From: JBGPHT01 sp041484525
GTDB taxonomy: Bacteria; Acidobacteriota; Terriglobia; Bryobacterales; Bryobacteraceae
DNA length: 64,000 nt
Assembly (NCBI GenBank): GCA_041484525.1
Contig: JBGPHT010000017.1
Coordinates: 14,784-78,783 of the forward strand
Direction: 5' to 3'
The notes beneath the pieces are model-generated. The model made no database searches and was not told where the DNA came from. It saw nothing but the letters and a program-made list of their open reading frames with translations. Position 1 is the first letter of the stretch. Each line of letters begins with the position of its first letter. Shown one piece after another: positions 9,206-18,423 of the stretch. Both the position numbers and the translations under genes were made by a program.

Positions 9206-10243
9206 TCACAATTCCAAAACCGTCTCCCCCGGATCCTCTTCCATTTCACGCGTGCTGGCCCACGAAGTCCAACCTAACTGCACACTGTTTTCGAGTCCGC
9301 ACCCCGGGACCTCCTGCCGGCGCAGCACCAACTGCGCTTCCATATCGAACTCCCCGCCCGCGTAAAACTTGGTCAGCGCCTTCAGATGCCGGTAGGCGTC
9401 CCCGCCCGGCAGAAAATCCCGATACTGCGCCATAGTCAGCGGACCCAACCGAATGCGCACGCGCGACTGCTGGTCCCACACTTCGTCTCCCACCACCGCG
9501 CCGAAGCCCAGCCTCTCGGAGTCGTTCGCGCCCTCGCCCAACGTACATTGTGCTTCTTCGTCCACCGGGTACCACGCGCCGATGAACTGCTCGATCTCGA
9601 CCGGCACAGCGAAATAATCTTCCAATAACTGCCGCAGCCCCGTCGCCGATCGCGCGTGCGCCGCCAGCAGGCCGCTGTAGAACAGCAGCGAATCGTCGGG
9701 CACGTCCTGCCGGTCCTGCAGGCCCGGCGTGCCCAGCCCGAGCAGTCCCAGCACGTGATGCGAAAACCGGTCCCGCTCACCGCGCTCGTACGGAATCTGA
9801 AACCGGTACTTCTCCCACGCCTGGTAGAACAGCGAGATCATCCGGTGATTGAAGACATCGAAGAAATCGCGCAGCGTGGTGTCGCGCGCGCGCAGCCGGT
9901 CCATCACCAGTTCGGTGTAGGCCAGCGGCAGCACGCCCAGCGGCCCCGTCAGCCCCATGAAATTCACGCGCATCTTCGCCGGCCCGTTCTCCGGCCGCTC
10001 CAGCGACTGGATTTCGCTGGCCGGAAATGCCGGCGACGGATTCACGCCGAAGCGCAGCACCTCGTCCGCAGGATTGTTGAACCCTCCCGGAACCTGCCGC
10101 CCGGGCGCCATGAGCGCCATGAGCCGCACTGCCTGGAAAAACTCGAAGCCCCATGGTTCGCGCTCGAGCACCCCGGCGATCGGCCAGCGCTCCGCGGCCC
10201 CACCCGTCACAGCAGGATCTTCTGACCGGCCCGCGGTTGCCAT
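9206..10243 (-). CDS. tssG: T6SS baseplate protein TssG
   Basis: This is a 345-residue TssG (ImpH/VasB family), a wedge component of the T6SS baseplate that works with TssF, TssE and TssK. Family signatures are visible: EREPWGFEFFQAVRLMALM at the N-terminus, LRFGVNPSPAFPASEI, MRVNFMGLTGPLGVLPLAYTELV, FFDVFNHRMISLFYQAWEKYR, and near the end LGPLTMAQYRDFLPGG. The start ATG at 10243 has AAGGAG nine bases before it and overlaps the 3' end of tssF by 37 bp, so translation is probably coupled. A longer open frame reaches 11101, but its extra part is antisense-like sequence inside tssF. Confidence 0.95.
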   Translation of the reverse strand: MATAGRSEDPAVTGGAAERWPIAGVLEREPWGFEFFQAVRLMALMAPGRQVPGGFNNPADEVLRFGVNPSPAFPASEIQSLERPENGPAKMRVNFMGLTGPLGVLPLAYTELVMDRLRARDTTLRDFFDVFNHRMISLFYQAWEKYRFQIPYERGERDRFSHHVLGLLGLGTPGLQDRQDVPDDSLLFYSGLLAAHARSATGLRQLLEDYFAVPVEIEQFIGAWYPVDEEAQCTLGEGANDSERLGFGAVVGDEVWDQQSRVRIRLGPLTMAQYRDFLPGGDAYRHLKALTKFYAGGEFDMEAQLVLRRQEVPGCGLENSVQLGWTSWASTREMEEDPGETVLEL

Positions 10244-12045
10244 TGTTTCAGAATCTCCTTTCTCTGCCGCGTGCGCGCGCGCAGTTGGCTGAAGCTGTTC
10301 ATCGACACGTAGAGCCCCAGGAAATACTCCAGCACGGCGGCGAACAGGTACACCCCGCCGCCCACGAACTGTTCCTCGTCGAACTCCACTTCCACCTGCG
10401 TGCCGCGCGCAAACGCTACGCCATTGCTCGATACCACGCGCGCGAAATGGCGGCGGCTGGTGAGCCCCACCAGACCCTCGATCTGTTTCTCCGAATACGT
10501 CGAACCCGAGAAGTTGTACAGCCGCAGAATCTCCTGCAGCGCCTCGCGCCCGTCCTCCACCAGCGACAAATAATTCAGCGAGAGCTGCGAGATCAGCCGC
10601 CACAGCGCGTCCTTGCCCACCGGCGGACGCAGCGTCTCGGTCGGCTTGATCACCGCCACGATCCGCTTGAGGGGCAGCGCGCTCTCGAGTTCGAAATCGC
10701 CCGCCTCGTTGCCGAACGGCAGCCGCGACGGCAGATCGCGATTGGTGCAGATTGTCCGCACCGTGAGGCTGTCCACGTTGGGCTGCACGGGACGCGACGA
10801 AAGGTCCACCAGCGACAGCACCATCTCCGTGCCTTCGTCGTCGCGGTACCCGGACTCGCGCCGTGTCGCGTGCCAGAATGCCTGGACCTTCGTATGCGTG
10901 GTCGCGTGCCGGTACGAATAGAAGGGCTCGAATCGCACCAGTTCCCCGGTCTGCGGATTGGCGCTCACCACGCCCGAGATCTCGAAGACTTCGAGAGCCA
11001 GCCGCCGTCCCACGTCCGGCACCACCGGGTACTCCGACCTGGCGTGGTCCATCAGGATCGGCTCCGCCGTGTGCGGGAACAGGTTCACGATCGGCGCGCA
11101 TCCCAGGCGGAACGTCTTTTCCGAGACGCCGAGTTCCAACATCTGCCGCCGGTCGGCGCGTTCGAACGGCGAAATCAGCAGCACCACTTCCGCTTGCTTG
11201 CCGAACCCCGCCTTCCTCAACTGGTCGAGCCCGGTCAAATCCAGAAAGAAGAATTTCTGCGGGAAGCAGAAGTATTCCTGCAGCAGACGATAGCCGGCGA
11301 ACGACCGTTTTGGATACGGCAGCATCCCCTCGTCTTCGGCGAACCCCACCGGCCGCAGCGCGTCGCCCGGCAGCAACACCGGCGGGACGCGCGGCTTCTC
11401 CGGGTCCCGTACCAGGATCTGCACGCAGTTGTTGCAGAGCAGCTCGTAGAGCGAATGCACCAGGTTGCTCTCGCCGTTTAGATAGAACCGCAGCTTATCG
11501 AACGCCAGCTTGTCGAACGTCACGTCGCCCGCGCAGCGCAGCAGAATGCGCACCGCGGCCGCAGCCTCACTGGACTTGATCGCCGGCTTCAGCCTGTCGG
11601 GCGACGTCCATTCCGCTTCCGCCACATCCACCGGCCAGAACATCACGTCGTAGCAGGTCCGGAACTTGCAGGGCACGCCGTTCACCGGCCGCGAGTTCAG
11701 CATCGACCCGCGGTCCAACTTCAGCCCCGTGTCCGGCGCCACCTGCTCCGTGTCCGCCTGGAACTGCGCCACCGACATCGAGGGCAGCGGCCGCAGGTAA
11801 TGCGGGTACAGGATTCCGAGTAGCGCCTCCGTGATCTCCGGAAACTCGTCGTCGATCTTGCGGTGCACGCGCGCCGCCAGGAATGCGAACGCTTCCAGCA
11901 TGCGTTCCACGTGGGGGTCTTCGCACTTGTCCGGCTCGAGCACGAGGCGCGAAGCGATCTTCGGGTACCGTGCCGCGAATTCCGCCCCCATCTGCCGCAG
12001 GAACGTCAGCTCGCGTTCGTAGTAGAGCAGCAGGTCATCCCGCAC
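10207..12045 (-). CDS. tssF: T6SS baseplate protein TssF
   Basis: This is a 612-residue TssF (ImpG/VasA family), a baseplate wedge protein. The N-terminus is diagnostic: LLYYERELTFLRQMGAEF, YPKIASRL, DPHVERMLEAFAFLAARVH and EALLGILYPHYLRPLPSMSV. The length is normal for the family. It overlaps tssE at its start by 11 bp and tssG at its end by 37 bp, so tssE-F-G form one coupled translation unit. In the cell it binds TssG and contacts VgrG and TssK under the growing sheath. Confidence 0.96.
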   Translation of the reverse strand: MRDDLLLYYERELTFLRQMGAEFAARYPKIASRLVLEPDKCEDPHVERMLEAFAFLAARVHRKIDDEFPEITEALLGILYPHYLRPLPSMSVAQFQADTEQVAPDTGLKLDRGSMLNSRPVNGVPCKFRTCYDVMFWPVDVAEAEWTSPDRLKPAIKSSEAAAAVRILLRCAGDVTFDKLAFDKLRFYLNGESNLVHSLYELLCNNCVQILVRDPEKPRVPPVLLPGDALRPVGFAEDEGMLPYPKRSFAGYRLLQEYFCFPQKFFFLDLTGLDQLRKAGFGKQAEVVLLISPFERADRRQMLELGVSEKTFRLGCAPIVNLFPHTAEPILMDHARSEYPVVPDVGRRLALEVFEISGVVSANPQTGELVRFEPFYSYRHATTHTKVQAFWHATRRESGYRDDEGTEMVLSLVDLSSRPVQPNVDSLTVRTICTNRDLPSRLPFGNEAGDFELESALPLKRIVAVIKPTETLRPPVGKDALWRLISQLSLNYLSLVEDGREALQEILRLYNFSGSTYSEKQIEGLVGLTSRRHFARVVSSNGVAFARGTQVEVEFDEEQFVGGGVYLFAAVLEYFLGLYVSMNSFSQLRARTRQRKEILKQWQPRAGQKILL

Positions 12046-12535
12046 TCGCCTCTCCCTTTACGTCGTACTGCCCGCTCGAGAGCTGCAGCGTGGTGTCGAA
12101 CGAGATCAGATCGGGCGACGGATCCATGTCGAGGAGTCCTTCGATCTGGAACCGCAGCACGTGCTGCGTACCCGCGGCGGCTTCGAGCGGAACCACTTTG
12201 AGGCGGCGCAGGCGCGGTTCGAAAATCGCCAGCGTCTGTTCCAGGTGCCGCGCCAGGCGCGCCCGGTCGCGGCCCGATTCCCAATTGAGCGACGTCATGT
12301 CCGGCAGCCCGAAGTTGAACAGAGACTGCTCCAGTTCGCGGTACTCGCTGCCCACCGCCTCCGGCGTGCGCCGCGTGTTGAGCAGCCACTCCAGGTCGCG
12401 CCGCAGCGAAGCCTTCACCAGCCGCACCGATTGCGCGCGCGTCGGCGGCGGTTCGGACCGGACGGCGGGGTCGCGATCGATCAACCGCTCCAGCACCGAC
12501 TGCGTAACCGTCTGCTCCGGTTCCCATCGTGGCAT
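12035..12535 (-). CDS. tssE: T6SS baseplate gp25-like protein TssE
   Basis: This is a 166-residue protein of the gp25/lysozyme-like family, the baseplate part from which sheath growth starts. Visible features are SVLERLID, DLEWLLNTRR, QSLFNFGLPDMTSLN (the conserved GLPD turn), LEQTLAIFEPRLRRLKV and LRFQIEGLLDMDP. It begins three bases after the tssA stop and overlaps tssF. Its length and order in the operon are normal for a T6SS. Confidence 0.93.
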   Translation of the reverse strand: MPRWEPEQTVTQSVLERLIDRDPAVRSEPPPTRAQSVRLVKASLRRDLEWLLNTRRTPEAVGSEYRELEQSLFNFGLPDMTSLNWESGRDRARLARHLEQTLAIFEPRLRRLKVVPLEAAAGTQHVLRFQIEGLLDMDPSPDLISFDTTLQLSSGQYDVKGEASAG

Positions 12536-12538
12536 AGG

Positions 12539-14350
12539 CTACCTCGTCACGTTCAGTGCCTGTAGCGGGTCCAGCCGGCAGATCCAGGAATACAGCCTCT
12601 GGCGTTCCTCGGGACTGTCGTCGGATTTCGCCAGGCAGCCGTAGAGCAGGGCCAGCGGATTCGCCAGAATGTCGGCCGCCTCCCAATCTTCCAGCTTGCG
12701 CCGCTCGATTTCCGCCGCCAGCTCCTGCAGAATCGGCATCGCCACCGGCGCGTGTCCGGTCGAAACGCACAACCGCGCCAGTTGCACCTTGCGCAGGAAG
12801 CGTCCGCGGCCGGTGCGTTCCTGCGTCAGTTCCCGCATCAGCAGCTCGATTCCCTCCTGCGGCCGGCCGGCTCGCGCCGCCTGCAAGGCGAGTTCGAAAG
12901 TATCGGGCGGCGCGGGCGCGCCCGGCTGTTGATCGCCCTGGTCCATGCCGTAGGAAGCCGCTGCCGCCATCGAATACGCGGCCTGCCCCGTGCCGGGATG
13001 TTCCTTGATCCAAGCCAGCGTCTCCGCGTTGGCCGTCGGCGTGTCGTCCATCAGGGTCAGTTCGGGAAGCTGCGGATAATCCGCCAGCAGCGCGCGCAAT
13101 TCCGAAATCACGGACATGCGGATGGGATCGTAATAGCCCCCAAGTTCGGAGCAGGCGCGGCCCACGTAGCGCTGTAGATCCAGCCAGCCGCGGCCGCACT
13201 CCATCCCCATGGCGGTTTCGGCGGCCTCCAGCACTTCGGTCCAGTTGGCCTGGAGCGAGAGCAGTTTGATATTCTGCCGGATCTCGGTTGGGGGCGCCGC
13301 CAGCAGCGTCTGGTCGATTGTGGAACCGGCCGCGCGCACTTCGCCCCAGCGCAATCCGCGCAGCATGAGGTACGGAGCCGGATGGCACGGGTCCTGCTGG
13401 CGCAGGAATTTCGCCGCCGCCACGACGCGCCGGATGGCGTCGTCGCGGTCCACCGGCTCCGCCGAAAGCCCTCTCTTGCGCGCCGCGCCGCGAATCGGCG
13501 TCGCCCCTGACGCAGCGTCTTCCTGCGCTTCCTCGGCGTCGGCCTCTGCTGCGACCTCCGCCTCCGCCACCGGCTCGTCCGGTTCCTTCACCCGCTTTTG
13601 CTGCAGCAGAATGTAGACCGTCTGCCGCACTTCCTGCAGGATGCGATCCAAAGTTCCGAACGTGGGGCTGACGTCTTTGAACTTCTCGTCGCACACCTGC
13701 CCCAGCGCGCTCAGGGACTCCGCGGTGGCGTCGAACGTCTCGATCAGGTTCACGTAAAACTTCTTCGGCGTTTCCTCGAAGTCCTTGTCGAACCCTTCTT
13801 CCGTGATCTTGCCTTCGGCGATGGCGTCGAGGCGGACCTGCATCTTCTCTTCGCTAGCGGACGCCGCTTCTTCCGTCCCGATGGCGCGCGATTCCTTATA
13901 CTGCAGCCAATTGAGACCGCCGCGCGTCAGGGGCGAGCCCTTCAGCGGCATTTCCAGGCGATCGCCGACCCATTGCAGCGGGGCCGCCCGGTACTCCGCG
14001 TCGCCATCCTCCAGCTCCGGGTATAGTCCATCCCAGAAGTTTTCGAGGAAGCCGCGCGTCATATCGAGCACTTCCCGCAGACCGCTCACGCCTTCGCGCC
14101 GCAGCATGGCTTCCGCCAGCCATGCCGCCAGTTGCAGGTCTTTAGTTTTGGTGGCCAGCGCGTCGCCAATCAGCTTGACGGTGAGTTGCCAGTCGGCGAC
14201 CTTGCGCTCGTGTTTCCAGTCTCCCTGCGGCGCGTCGTCGTCCTCGCGGCGGGCTTCCTTGATCTTGTCGTAGACCGGCGCGTACCTGAGGTTCTCGCCT
14301 GCGGGTTTGTCGGCCGAAATCGGATTCAGCAGATCATTGCGCAGAGGCAT
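12539..14350 (-). CDS. tssA: T6SS cap/assembly protein TssA
   Basis: This is a 603-residue TssA. The N-terminal ImpA domain is clear (LLNPISADKPAGENLRYAP, VADWQLTVKLIGDALATKTKDLQLAAWLAEAMLRREG, GFLENFWDGLYPELEDGD). A long acidic Ala/Glu linker follows (AEAEVAAEADAEEAQEDAA) before a helical C-terminal half with RRVVAAAKFLRQQDPCHPAPYLMLRGLRWG. TssA recruits baseplate parts and can cap the distal end of the sheath. This copy is of the long class and ends in a tetratricopeptide-like region (ALQAARAGRPQEGIELLMREL). The start overlaps the end of tagJ by 17 bp. Confidence 0.93.
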   Translation of the reverse strand: MPLRNDLLNPISADKPAGENLRYAPVYDKIKEARREDDDAPQGDWKHERKVADWQLTVKLIGDALATKTKDLQLAAWLAEAMLRREGVSGLREVLDMTRGFLENFWDGLYPELEDGDAEYRAAPLQWVGDRLEMPLKGSPLTRGGLNWLQYKESRAIGTEEAASASEEKMQVRLDAIAEGKITEEGFDKDFEETPKKFYVNLIETFDATAESLSALGQVCDEKFKDVSPTFGTLDRILQEVRQTVYILLQQKRVKEPDEPVAEAEVAAEADAEEAQEDAASGATPIRGAARKRGLSAEPVDRDDAIRRVVAAAKFLRQQDPCHPAPYLMLRGLRWGEVRAAGSTIDQTLLAAPPTEIRQNIKLLSLQANWTEVLEAAETAMGMECGRGWLDLQRYVGRACSELGGYYDPIRMSVISELRALLADYPQLPELTLMDDTPTANAETLAWIKEHPGTGQAAYSMAAAASYGMDQGDQQPGAPAPPDTFELALQAARAGRPQEGIELLMRELTQERTGRGRFLRKVQLARLCVSTGHAPVAMPILQELAAEIERRKLEDWEAADILANPLALLYGCLAKSDDSPEERQRLYSWICRLDPLQALNVTR

Positions 14351-15071
14351 GATGTTCGGGGGCAGTTATGGCAGCGGTAATCTCGAGATGGCGCAACTCC
14401 AGAAGCGGGAACTCTTCGCCGTCCACCAGCAGCATCTTCTGCCCAAACGGAATCATATCGCCGTTCTCCTGTTTTTCCCAAACAGTGGAACGTCCCAGTT
14501 TCACGGCGTCGTCGGCGTGCCGGAAACTGAGGGGCGCGAGCGCCGGCATCAACACTTCTCCCAACTCGGTTCCCTTGAACGCCGGGCCGGTGCGCACCAG
14601 GGCCGGCGGCCACAACAGATCGCGCAGTCGTTTCGGCGCTTGCATTTCGACCGATGCCACGTGAGCCAGAGGCAGCCACATGCATTGCCCCGCCGCGTAG
14701 ATCTCGAGGCGCGGCCCGATTCGCGGGTCGGCGTCCTCTATGGATTCGAACGCCTGCCCGTTCAGTGTGCCCGCCACCGGCGCTTCATCCGCCCGCACCT
14801 CGGGATAGTCTTTCTTGGCGAAAAGATCGTTCCGCATCCGGTCGGCATTCATGGCCGCCCGGTAGAGCAGCGCGCCCGTCGCCGAATCCGGCCCCTGCCC
14901 GGCGAGCACGTCCAGGTGCTTCTGGGCGCGGTCGTACTCGCCCGCAAAGCAGAGGAGCTCGAAAAGAAAAGTGCGCCGTTTGGTGTCGGTGGGGTTATCG
15001 CGCAACTCGGCGCCCAGCGCCTGAATGGCCGCCCCGAGTTGCCCGGCGTGGTAGAGTTCTCTAGCTGTCAT
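14334..15071 (-). CDS. tagJ: T6SS accessory protein TagJ (ImpE family)
   Basis: This is a 245-residue ImpE/TagJ family protein. It starts with a TPR-like region (ARELYHAGQLGAAIQALGAELRDNPTD, RRTFLFELLCFAGEYDRAQKHLDVL) and continues with the ImpE region (WLPLAHVASVEMQAPKRLRDLLWPPALVRTG and GEVLMPALAPLSF). In other systems TagJ binds TssB and may affect sheath disassembly by ClpV. I prefer the ATG at 15071 (GGGAG nine bases upstream, start like other family members) over a TTG at 15104. It sits between hcp1 and tssA and overlaps tssA. Confidence 0.88.
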   Translation of the reverse strand: MTARELYHAGQLGAAIQALGAELRDNPTDTKRRTFLFELLCFAGEYDRAQKHLDVLAGQGPDSATGALLYRAAMNADRMRNDLFAKKDYPEVRADEAPVAGTLNGQAFESIEDADPRIGPRLEIYAAGQCMWLPLAHVASVEMQAPKRLRDLLWPPALVRTGPAFKGTELGEVLMPALAPLSFRHADDAVKLGRSTVWEKQENGDMIPFGQKMLLVDGEEFPLLELRHLEITAAITAPEHHASAQ

Positions 15072-15166
15072 GAAGAAGGGCTCCCGCAGCGCCTTGACCG
15101 CCAACGCGGTTTGAAACGCCGACCCGGAGGACGCCTCCTGGCCCGCGCCGGCGCTGGCGCATGCAT

Positions 15167-15727
15167 CTAGACTTTCACGTTCTGCTTCACGTTCCAGCCG
15201 CCGTGAATGGCGCCGCCCTGCGGCTTGCCGTCCGGCCCCTGCGGCTGGTAGTCGATGGTCATCGCGGCGAAGTTGAGGCTAATGGATTCAGTCGGGAAAT
15301 TGTCAGACGGACTACCGCTAGCCACAATCTTGCCCGACGCCTGCCCCGTGGCCAAGTCTCGCGGTGATACGATGCCACCGCCCGAGTGTCCAGCCTGCTC
15401 TACCGAGGAAACCAGTACGTCCGATAGCTTGATCTTCAAGTACTCCAGGTGGTCGCCGCCCGCTTTGCGGACCGTGATCAGAGCTTCCTTAAGATGTTCG
15501 CCGGTGCAGCACTTCTGGAAAAGGACCGGCGACGACTGATCGAGGGAGTGGACAAAGCTAAAGTCGTGGAACGACACCTTTCCGGTGCCGCCGCCGCCTC
15601 CATAAGCGGAGCTTCCCGTTTGATTGGCTCCAAAGCTGAAGCTTACGATGTCGATTTCACCCTTGTGCTTGGCGTCCTGCGATTCGCCCTTGAGGTCTGT
15701 GATTTTGATAAAAGCGTCGAATGCCAA
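15167..15727 (-). CDS. hcp: T6SS tube protein Hcp, copy 1 (with internal insertion)
   Basis: This is a 186-residue Hcp, the hexameric ring protein that stacks to form the secreted inner tube. It has AFDAFIKITDLKGESQDAKHKGEIDIVSFSFG and the C-terminal HGGWNVKQNVKV of the family. The start is a TTG at 15727, supported by GGAGG five bases upstream and by alignment with the second copy, which starts MAYDAFIK. A longer frame from 15781 would add an Arg-rich leader with no support. Relative to copy 2 it is 23 residues longer; the extra residues lie in a loop (GGGIVSPRDLATGQASGKIV). The two copies are adjacent on the same strand. Confidence 0.93.
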   Translation of the reverse strand: MAFDAFIKITDLKGESQDAKHKGEIDIVSFSFGANQTGSSAYGGGGGTGKVSFHDFSFVHSLDQSSPVLFQKCCTGEHLKEALITVRKAGGDHLEYLKIKLSDVLVSSVEQAGHSGGGIVSPRDLATGQASGKIVASGSPSDNFPTESISLNFAAMTIDYQPQGPDGKPQGGAIHGGWNVKQNVKV

Positions 15728-15785
15728 TGTAGCCTCCGTCTTTCGCCGGCGGCGCCTCCCTGGCCCCGCCGGCACCGGCATCTTT

Positions 15786-16277
15786 CTAGAATTTCACGTT
15801 CTGCTTCACGTCCCATCCGCCGTGAATGGCCCCGCCCTGCGGCTTGCCGTCCGGCCCCTGCGGCTGGTAGTCCATTCCCATCTTGGAGAAGTTGAGGCTC
15901 ACGGATTCCAATGGCACCTCACCCCCGCTATGAGCGCTGCCGGATGGGCTTACCGACGAAACCAGTACATCCACCAGCTTGATCTTCAAGTACTCCAGTT
16001 GCTCGCCGCCCGCCTTCCGAACGGTGATCAGAGCCTCCTTGAGATGTTCTCCAGTAGCGCACTTCTGGAAAAGTACCGGCGATGACTGGTCCACAGAGTG
16101 GACAAAGCTGAAGTCGTGAAACGATGCTTTGCCGGTGCCGCCGCCGCCGCCCGTCGCAGAACTTCCGGTTTGATTCACGCCAAAGCTGAAGCTCAGGATG
16201 TCGATTTCGCTTTTGTGTTTGGAATCCGTGGATTCACCCTTTACGTCCGTGAGCTTGATAAATGCGTCGTATGCCAT
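15786..16277 (-). CDS. hcp: T6SS tube protein Hcp, copy 2
   Basis: This is a 163-residue Hcp of normal length, starting MAYDAFIKLTDVKGEST and ending GWDVKQNVKF. It shares long identical stretches with copy 1 (for example SFHDFSFVHS, DQSSPVLFQKC, GEHLKEALITVRKAGG, DYQPQGPDGKPQGGAIHGGW). The ATG at 16277 is preceded by GAGGAGGAG. It is separated from tssC by about 68 bp and from hcp copy 1 by 58 bp. Both genes may be translated from the tssBC transcript or from a local promoter; none is obvious. Confidence 0.95.
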   Translation of the reverse strand: MAYDAFIKLTDVKGESTDSKHKSEIDILSFSFGVNQTGSSATGGGGGTGKASFHDFSFVHSVDQSSPVLFQKCATGEHLKEALITVRKAGGEQLEYLKIKLVDVLVSSVSPSGSAHSGGEVPLESVSLNFSKMGMDYQPQGPDGKPQGGAIHGGWDVKQNVKF

Positions 16278-16345
16278 GCAGGCTCCTCCTCGTTGGTTGA
16301 ATTGGCCCGCGGCTTCCTAACCGGCCGCGGGCCGGGATGGGTACG

Positions 16346-17833
16346 CTATTTTGCGCTCTGCGGCAGATCCGCCACCAGGCGCAAAGAGACCGACAGTTCG
16401 TCTAACTGGAAGTGCGGCTTCAGAAACGCCACGGCGCGGTAGGCGCCCGGCTTGCCCGGCACCTCCACTACTTCCACCTTTGCCTCGCGCAGCGGCTTGC
16501 TGGCCTTGACAGCCGCCGATACATCGTCGTTCCCCACCACGTACTGCAGGATCCAATTGTTGAGGAAACTCTCACACTCCTTGCGTGACATGAAGCTTCC
16601 GATCTTGTCCCGCATCATGGCCTTCAGGTAGTGTGCGAAGCGCGAGATCGCCAGAATGTAAGGCAACTGCGTGGAGAGCCGCGCACTGGCGTTGGCGGCT
16701 TCCTTGTCGTACATCTTGGCCTTCTGGGCCGATTGCACGCTGAAGTACGCCGCGTAATCGGTCCCCTTGCAGTGAACCAGCGGAATGAATCCCAGGTCGG
16801 CCAGTTCCTTCTCCCGACGGTCCGTGATGGGCGCTTCGGTCGGGCACTTCAGCGCGATGTCGCCGGAATCGGTGGTGAACGTGTGGGTCGGCAAGCCTTC
16901 CACCAGGCCGCCGCCTTCCACTCCGCGGATGGCCGCGCACCAGCCGTAGTTGGCGAACGCCCCCGTCAGGCGCGCTCCCAAAGCGTACGCGGCATTACCC
17001 CAGAGATACTTGTCGTGGTCGCTGCCGTCCACTCCCTCTTCATAGTTGAAGGCTTCGACCGAAACGCCGCCCTTGCCATACGGCAGGCGCATCAGCACGT
17101 GCGGCAGGCACAGCCCCACGTAGCGCGAGTCCTCGCTCTGCCGGAAGCTCTTCCACTTGGCGTACTCCGAGCTGTCGAAAATCTTCGCCATGTCCCGGGC
17201 CGCGTCGATATTGGTAAAGCTATCCTGGTTGAGCATTTCCGGAGACGCCGCCGACAGGAAGGGCGCGTGCGCCGCGGATGCGACTTGGGCCACCTTCTCC
17301 AGCAACTCGATCTCTTCCGGACCCCTGCCGAATTCGTAGTCGCCGATCAGAGCGCCGAACGGCGCGCCGCCGAAAACGCCGAATTCCTCTTCGTAGACTT
17401 TCTTGAACAGCGCGCTCTGATCGAATTCCGGAGCCCGCTGCAGGTCGCGCAGCAGATCCTTCTTGGTGGCATTTAGCACCTTGATCTTAAGCTTGTCGCT
17501 GGTTTCGCTTTGGTCGAGCAGGTATTTGAGACCGCGCCAGCTCGCCTCCAGCTTCTGAAAGTCCTTGTTGTGCAGGACCGCATTCAGTTGCAGGGAGACC
17601 AGGTGGTCGATCTGCGCGATGCGCGCGTTGATCATGGCCTCGGCGTCTTTCGACACCGTCATGGTGCCGTCGAGCACCTGCGCCACGAAGTCCTTAATCA
17701 GGTTTTTCCCGCGCTCTTTGGCTGCCGGGTCGCGTGCCAGCCGGCCTTCCTGCACGATCTGATCCAGCAGGCTGCCCTCTACGGTTTCACCCGCCGCCGG
17801 CTGTCCGGCGGTAGCCTTTTGCGGATCACTCAT
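16346..17833 (-). CDS. tssC: T6SS sheath large subunit TssC (VipB)
   Basis: This is a 495-residue sheath protein. Family features include LVSLQLNAVLHNKDFQKLEASWRGLKYL (VipA-binding region), GDYEFGRGPEEIELLEKVAQVASAAHAPF, the FRQSEDSRYVGLCLPHVLMRLPYG segment, and the C-terminal FQLDELSVSLRLVADLP handshake strand. With TssB it forms the contractile sheath that drives the Hcp tube. It overlaps the end of tssB by eight bases, so the two are translationally coupled. Confidence 0.97.
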   Translation of the reverse strand: MSDPQKATAGQPAAGETVEGSLLDQIVQEGRLARDPAAKERGKNLIKDFVAQVLDGTMTVSKDAEAMINARIAQIDHLVSLQLNAVLHNKDFQKLEASWRGLKYLLDQSETSDKLKIKVLNATKKDLLRDLQRAPEFDQSALFKKVYEEEFGVFGGAPFGALIGDYEFGRGPEEIELLEKVAQVASAAHAPFLSAASPEMLNQDSFTNIDAARDMAKIFDSSEYAKWKSFRQSEDSRYVGLCLPHVLMRLPYGKGGVSVEAFNYEEGVDGSDHDKYLWGNAAYALGARLTGAFANYGWCAAIRGVEGGGLVEGLPTHTFTTDSGDIALKCPTEAPITDRREKELADLGFIPLVHCKGTDYAAYFSVQSAQKAKMYDKEAANASARLSTQLPYILAISRFAHYLKAMMRDKIGSFMSRKECESFLNNWILQYVVGNDDVSAAVKASKPLREAKVEVVEVPGKPGAYRAVAFLKPHFQLDELSVSLRLVADLPQSAK

Positions 17834-18347
17834 TGCCGCCCTCCTTCAAACCCAGCTCGGTACGGAGCTTGGCCAGTTTGTCCTTATCGGTGACGGCGTC
17901 GCGCAGCATCTCTTCCAGTTTGTCGTTGCCTTGCATGCTGCCGCGCAGGTCGGAAAGGCGATCCCGGAGTTCCAGCAGCTCGCGCAGCGGTTTCACCTGG
18001 CGCGCCACATTGTCGGGAGAAAAATCCTCCAGACTCTTGAAATTCAGATCCACCTTGATGTTCCCGGCGTTGGGATCTTCGCTCAGCTTGTTCTCCACCG
18101 AGTACGCCAGGTGCGGTTTCATACTCTCCAGGACCGTGTCGAAATTATCCGGCGTAATTTCAACGAACTTGCGGTCCTTCAAACGGGGAAGCGGGTCTAC
18201 CGGCTGTCCCGTGAAATCTCCCAGGACCCCCATCACGAACGGCAATTCCTTTACTTCGATGGCGTCGCCGACTTCCACGTCGTACGTTAGCTGGACGCGG
18301 GGCGCGCGGACACGATCGAGTTTATGCTGTGTGCTTTGTCTTGCCAT
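17826..18347 (-). CDS. tssB: T6SS sheath small subunit TssB (VipA)
   Basis: This is a 173-residue sheath protein, the partner of TssC. It has the family core RVQLTYDVEVGDAIEVKELPFVMGVLGDFTG, RKFVEITPDNFDTVLESMKPHL, LNFKSLEDFSPDNVARQVKPL and the ClpV-recognition helix region toward the C-terminus (RLSDLRGSMQGNDKLEEML). It is the first gene of the minus-strand T6SS operon. The start ATG at 18347 has GGAGG seven bases upstream, and a promoter-like sequence lies about 100 bp further upstream. Confidence 0.97.
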   Translation of the reverse strand: MARQSTQHKLDRVRAPRVQLTYDVEVGDAIEVKELPFVMGVLGDFTGQPVDPLPRLKDRKFVEITPDNFDTVLESMKPHLAYSVENKLSEDPNAGNIKVDLNFKSLEDFSPDNVARQVKPLRELLELRDRLSDLRGSMQGNDKLEEMLRDAVTDKDKLAKLRTELGLKEGGNE

Positions 18348-18423
18348 GCAGTTACCTCCGCAGTGGACTTCCGTTTTCCGGCGCCTCTGTGGCCCCGGCC
18401 ACTAGAGGGTATCAGAAAACGCC

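Noticed and set aside
9139..9249. Extended start of clpV at 9249
   Set aside because: The extra residues come from a dispersed repeat and the reverse of tssG; the ATG at 9138 has a strong GGAGG.
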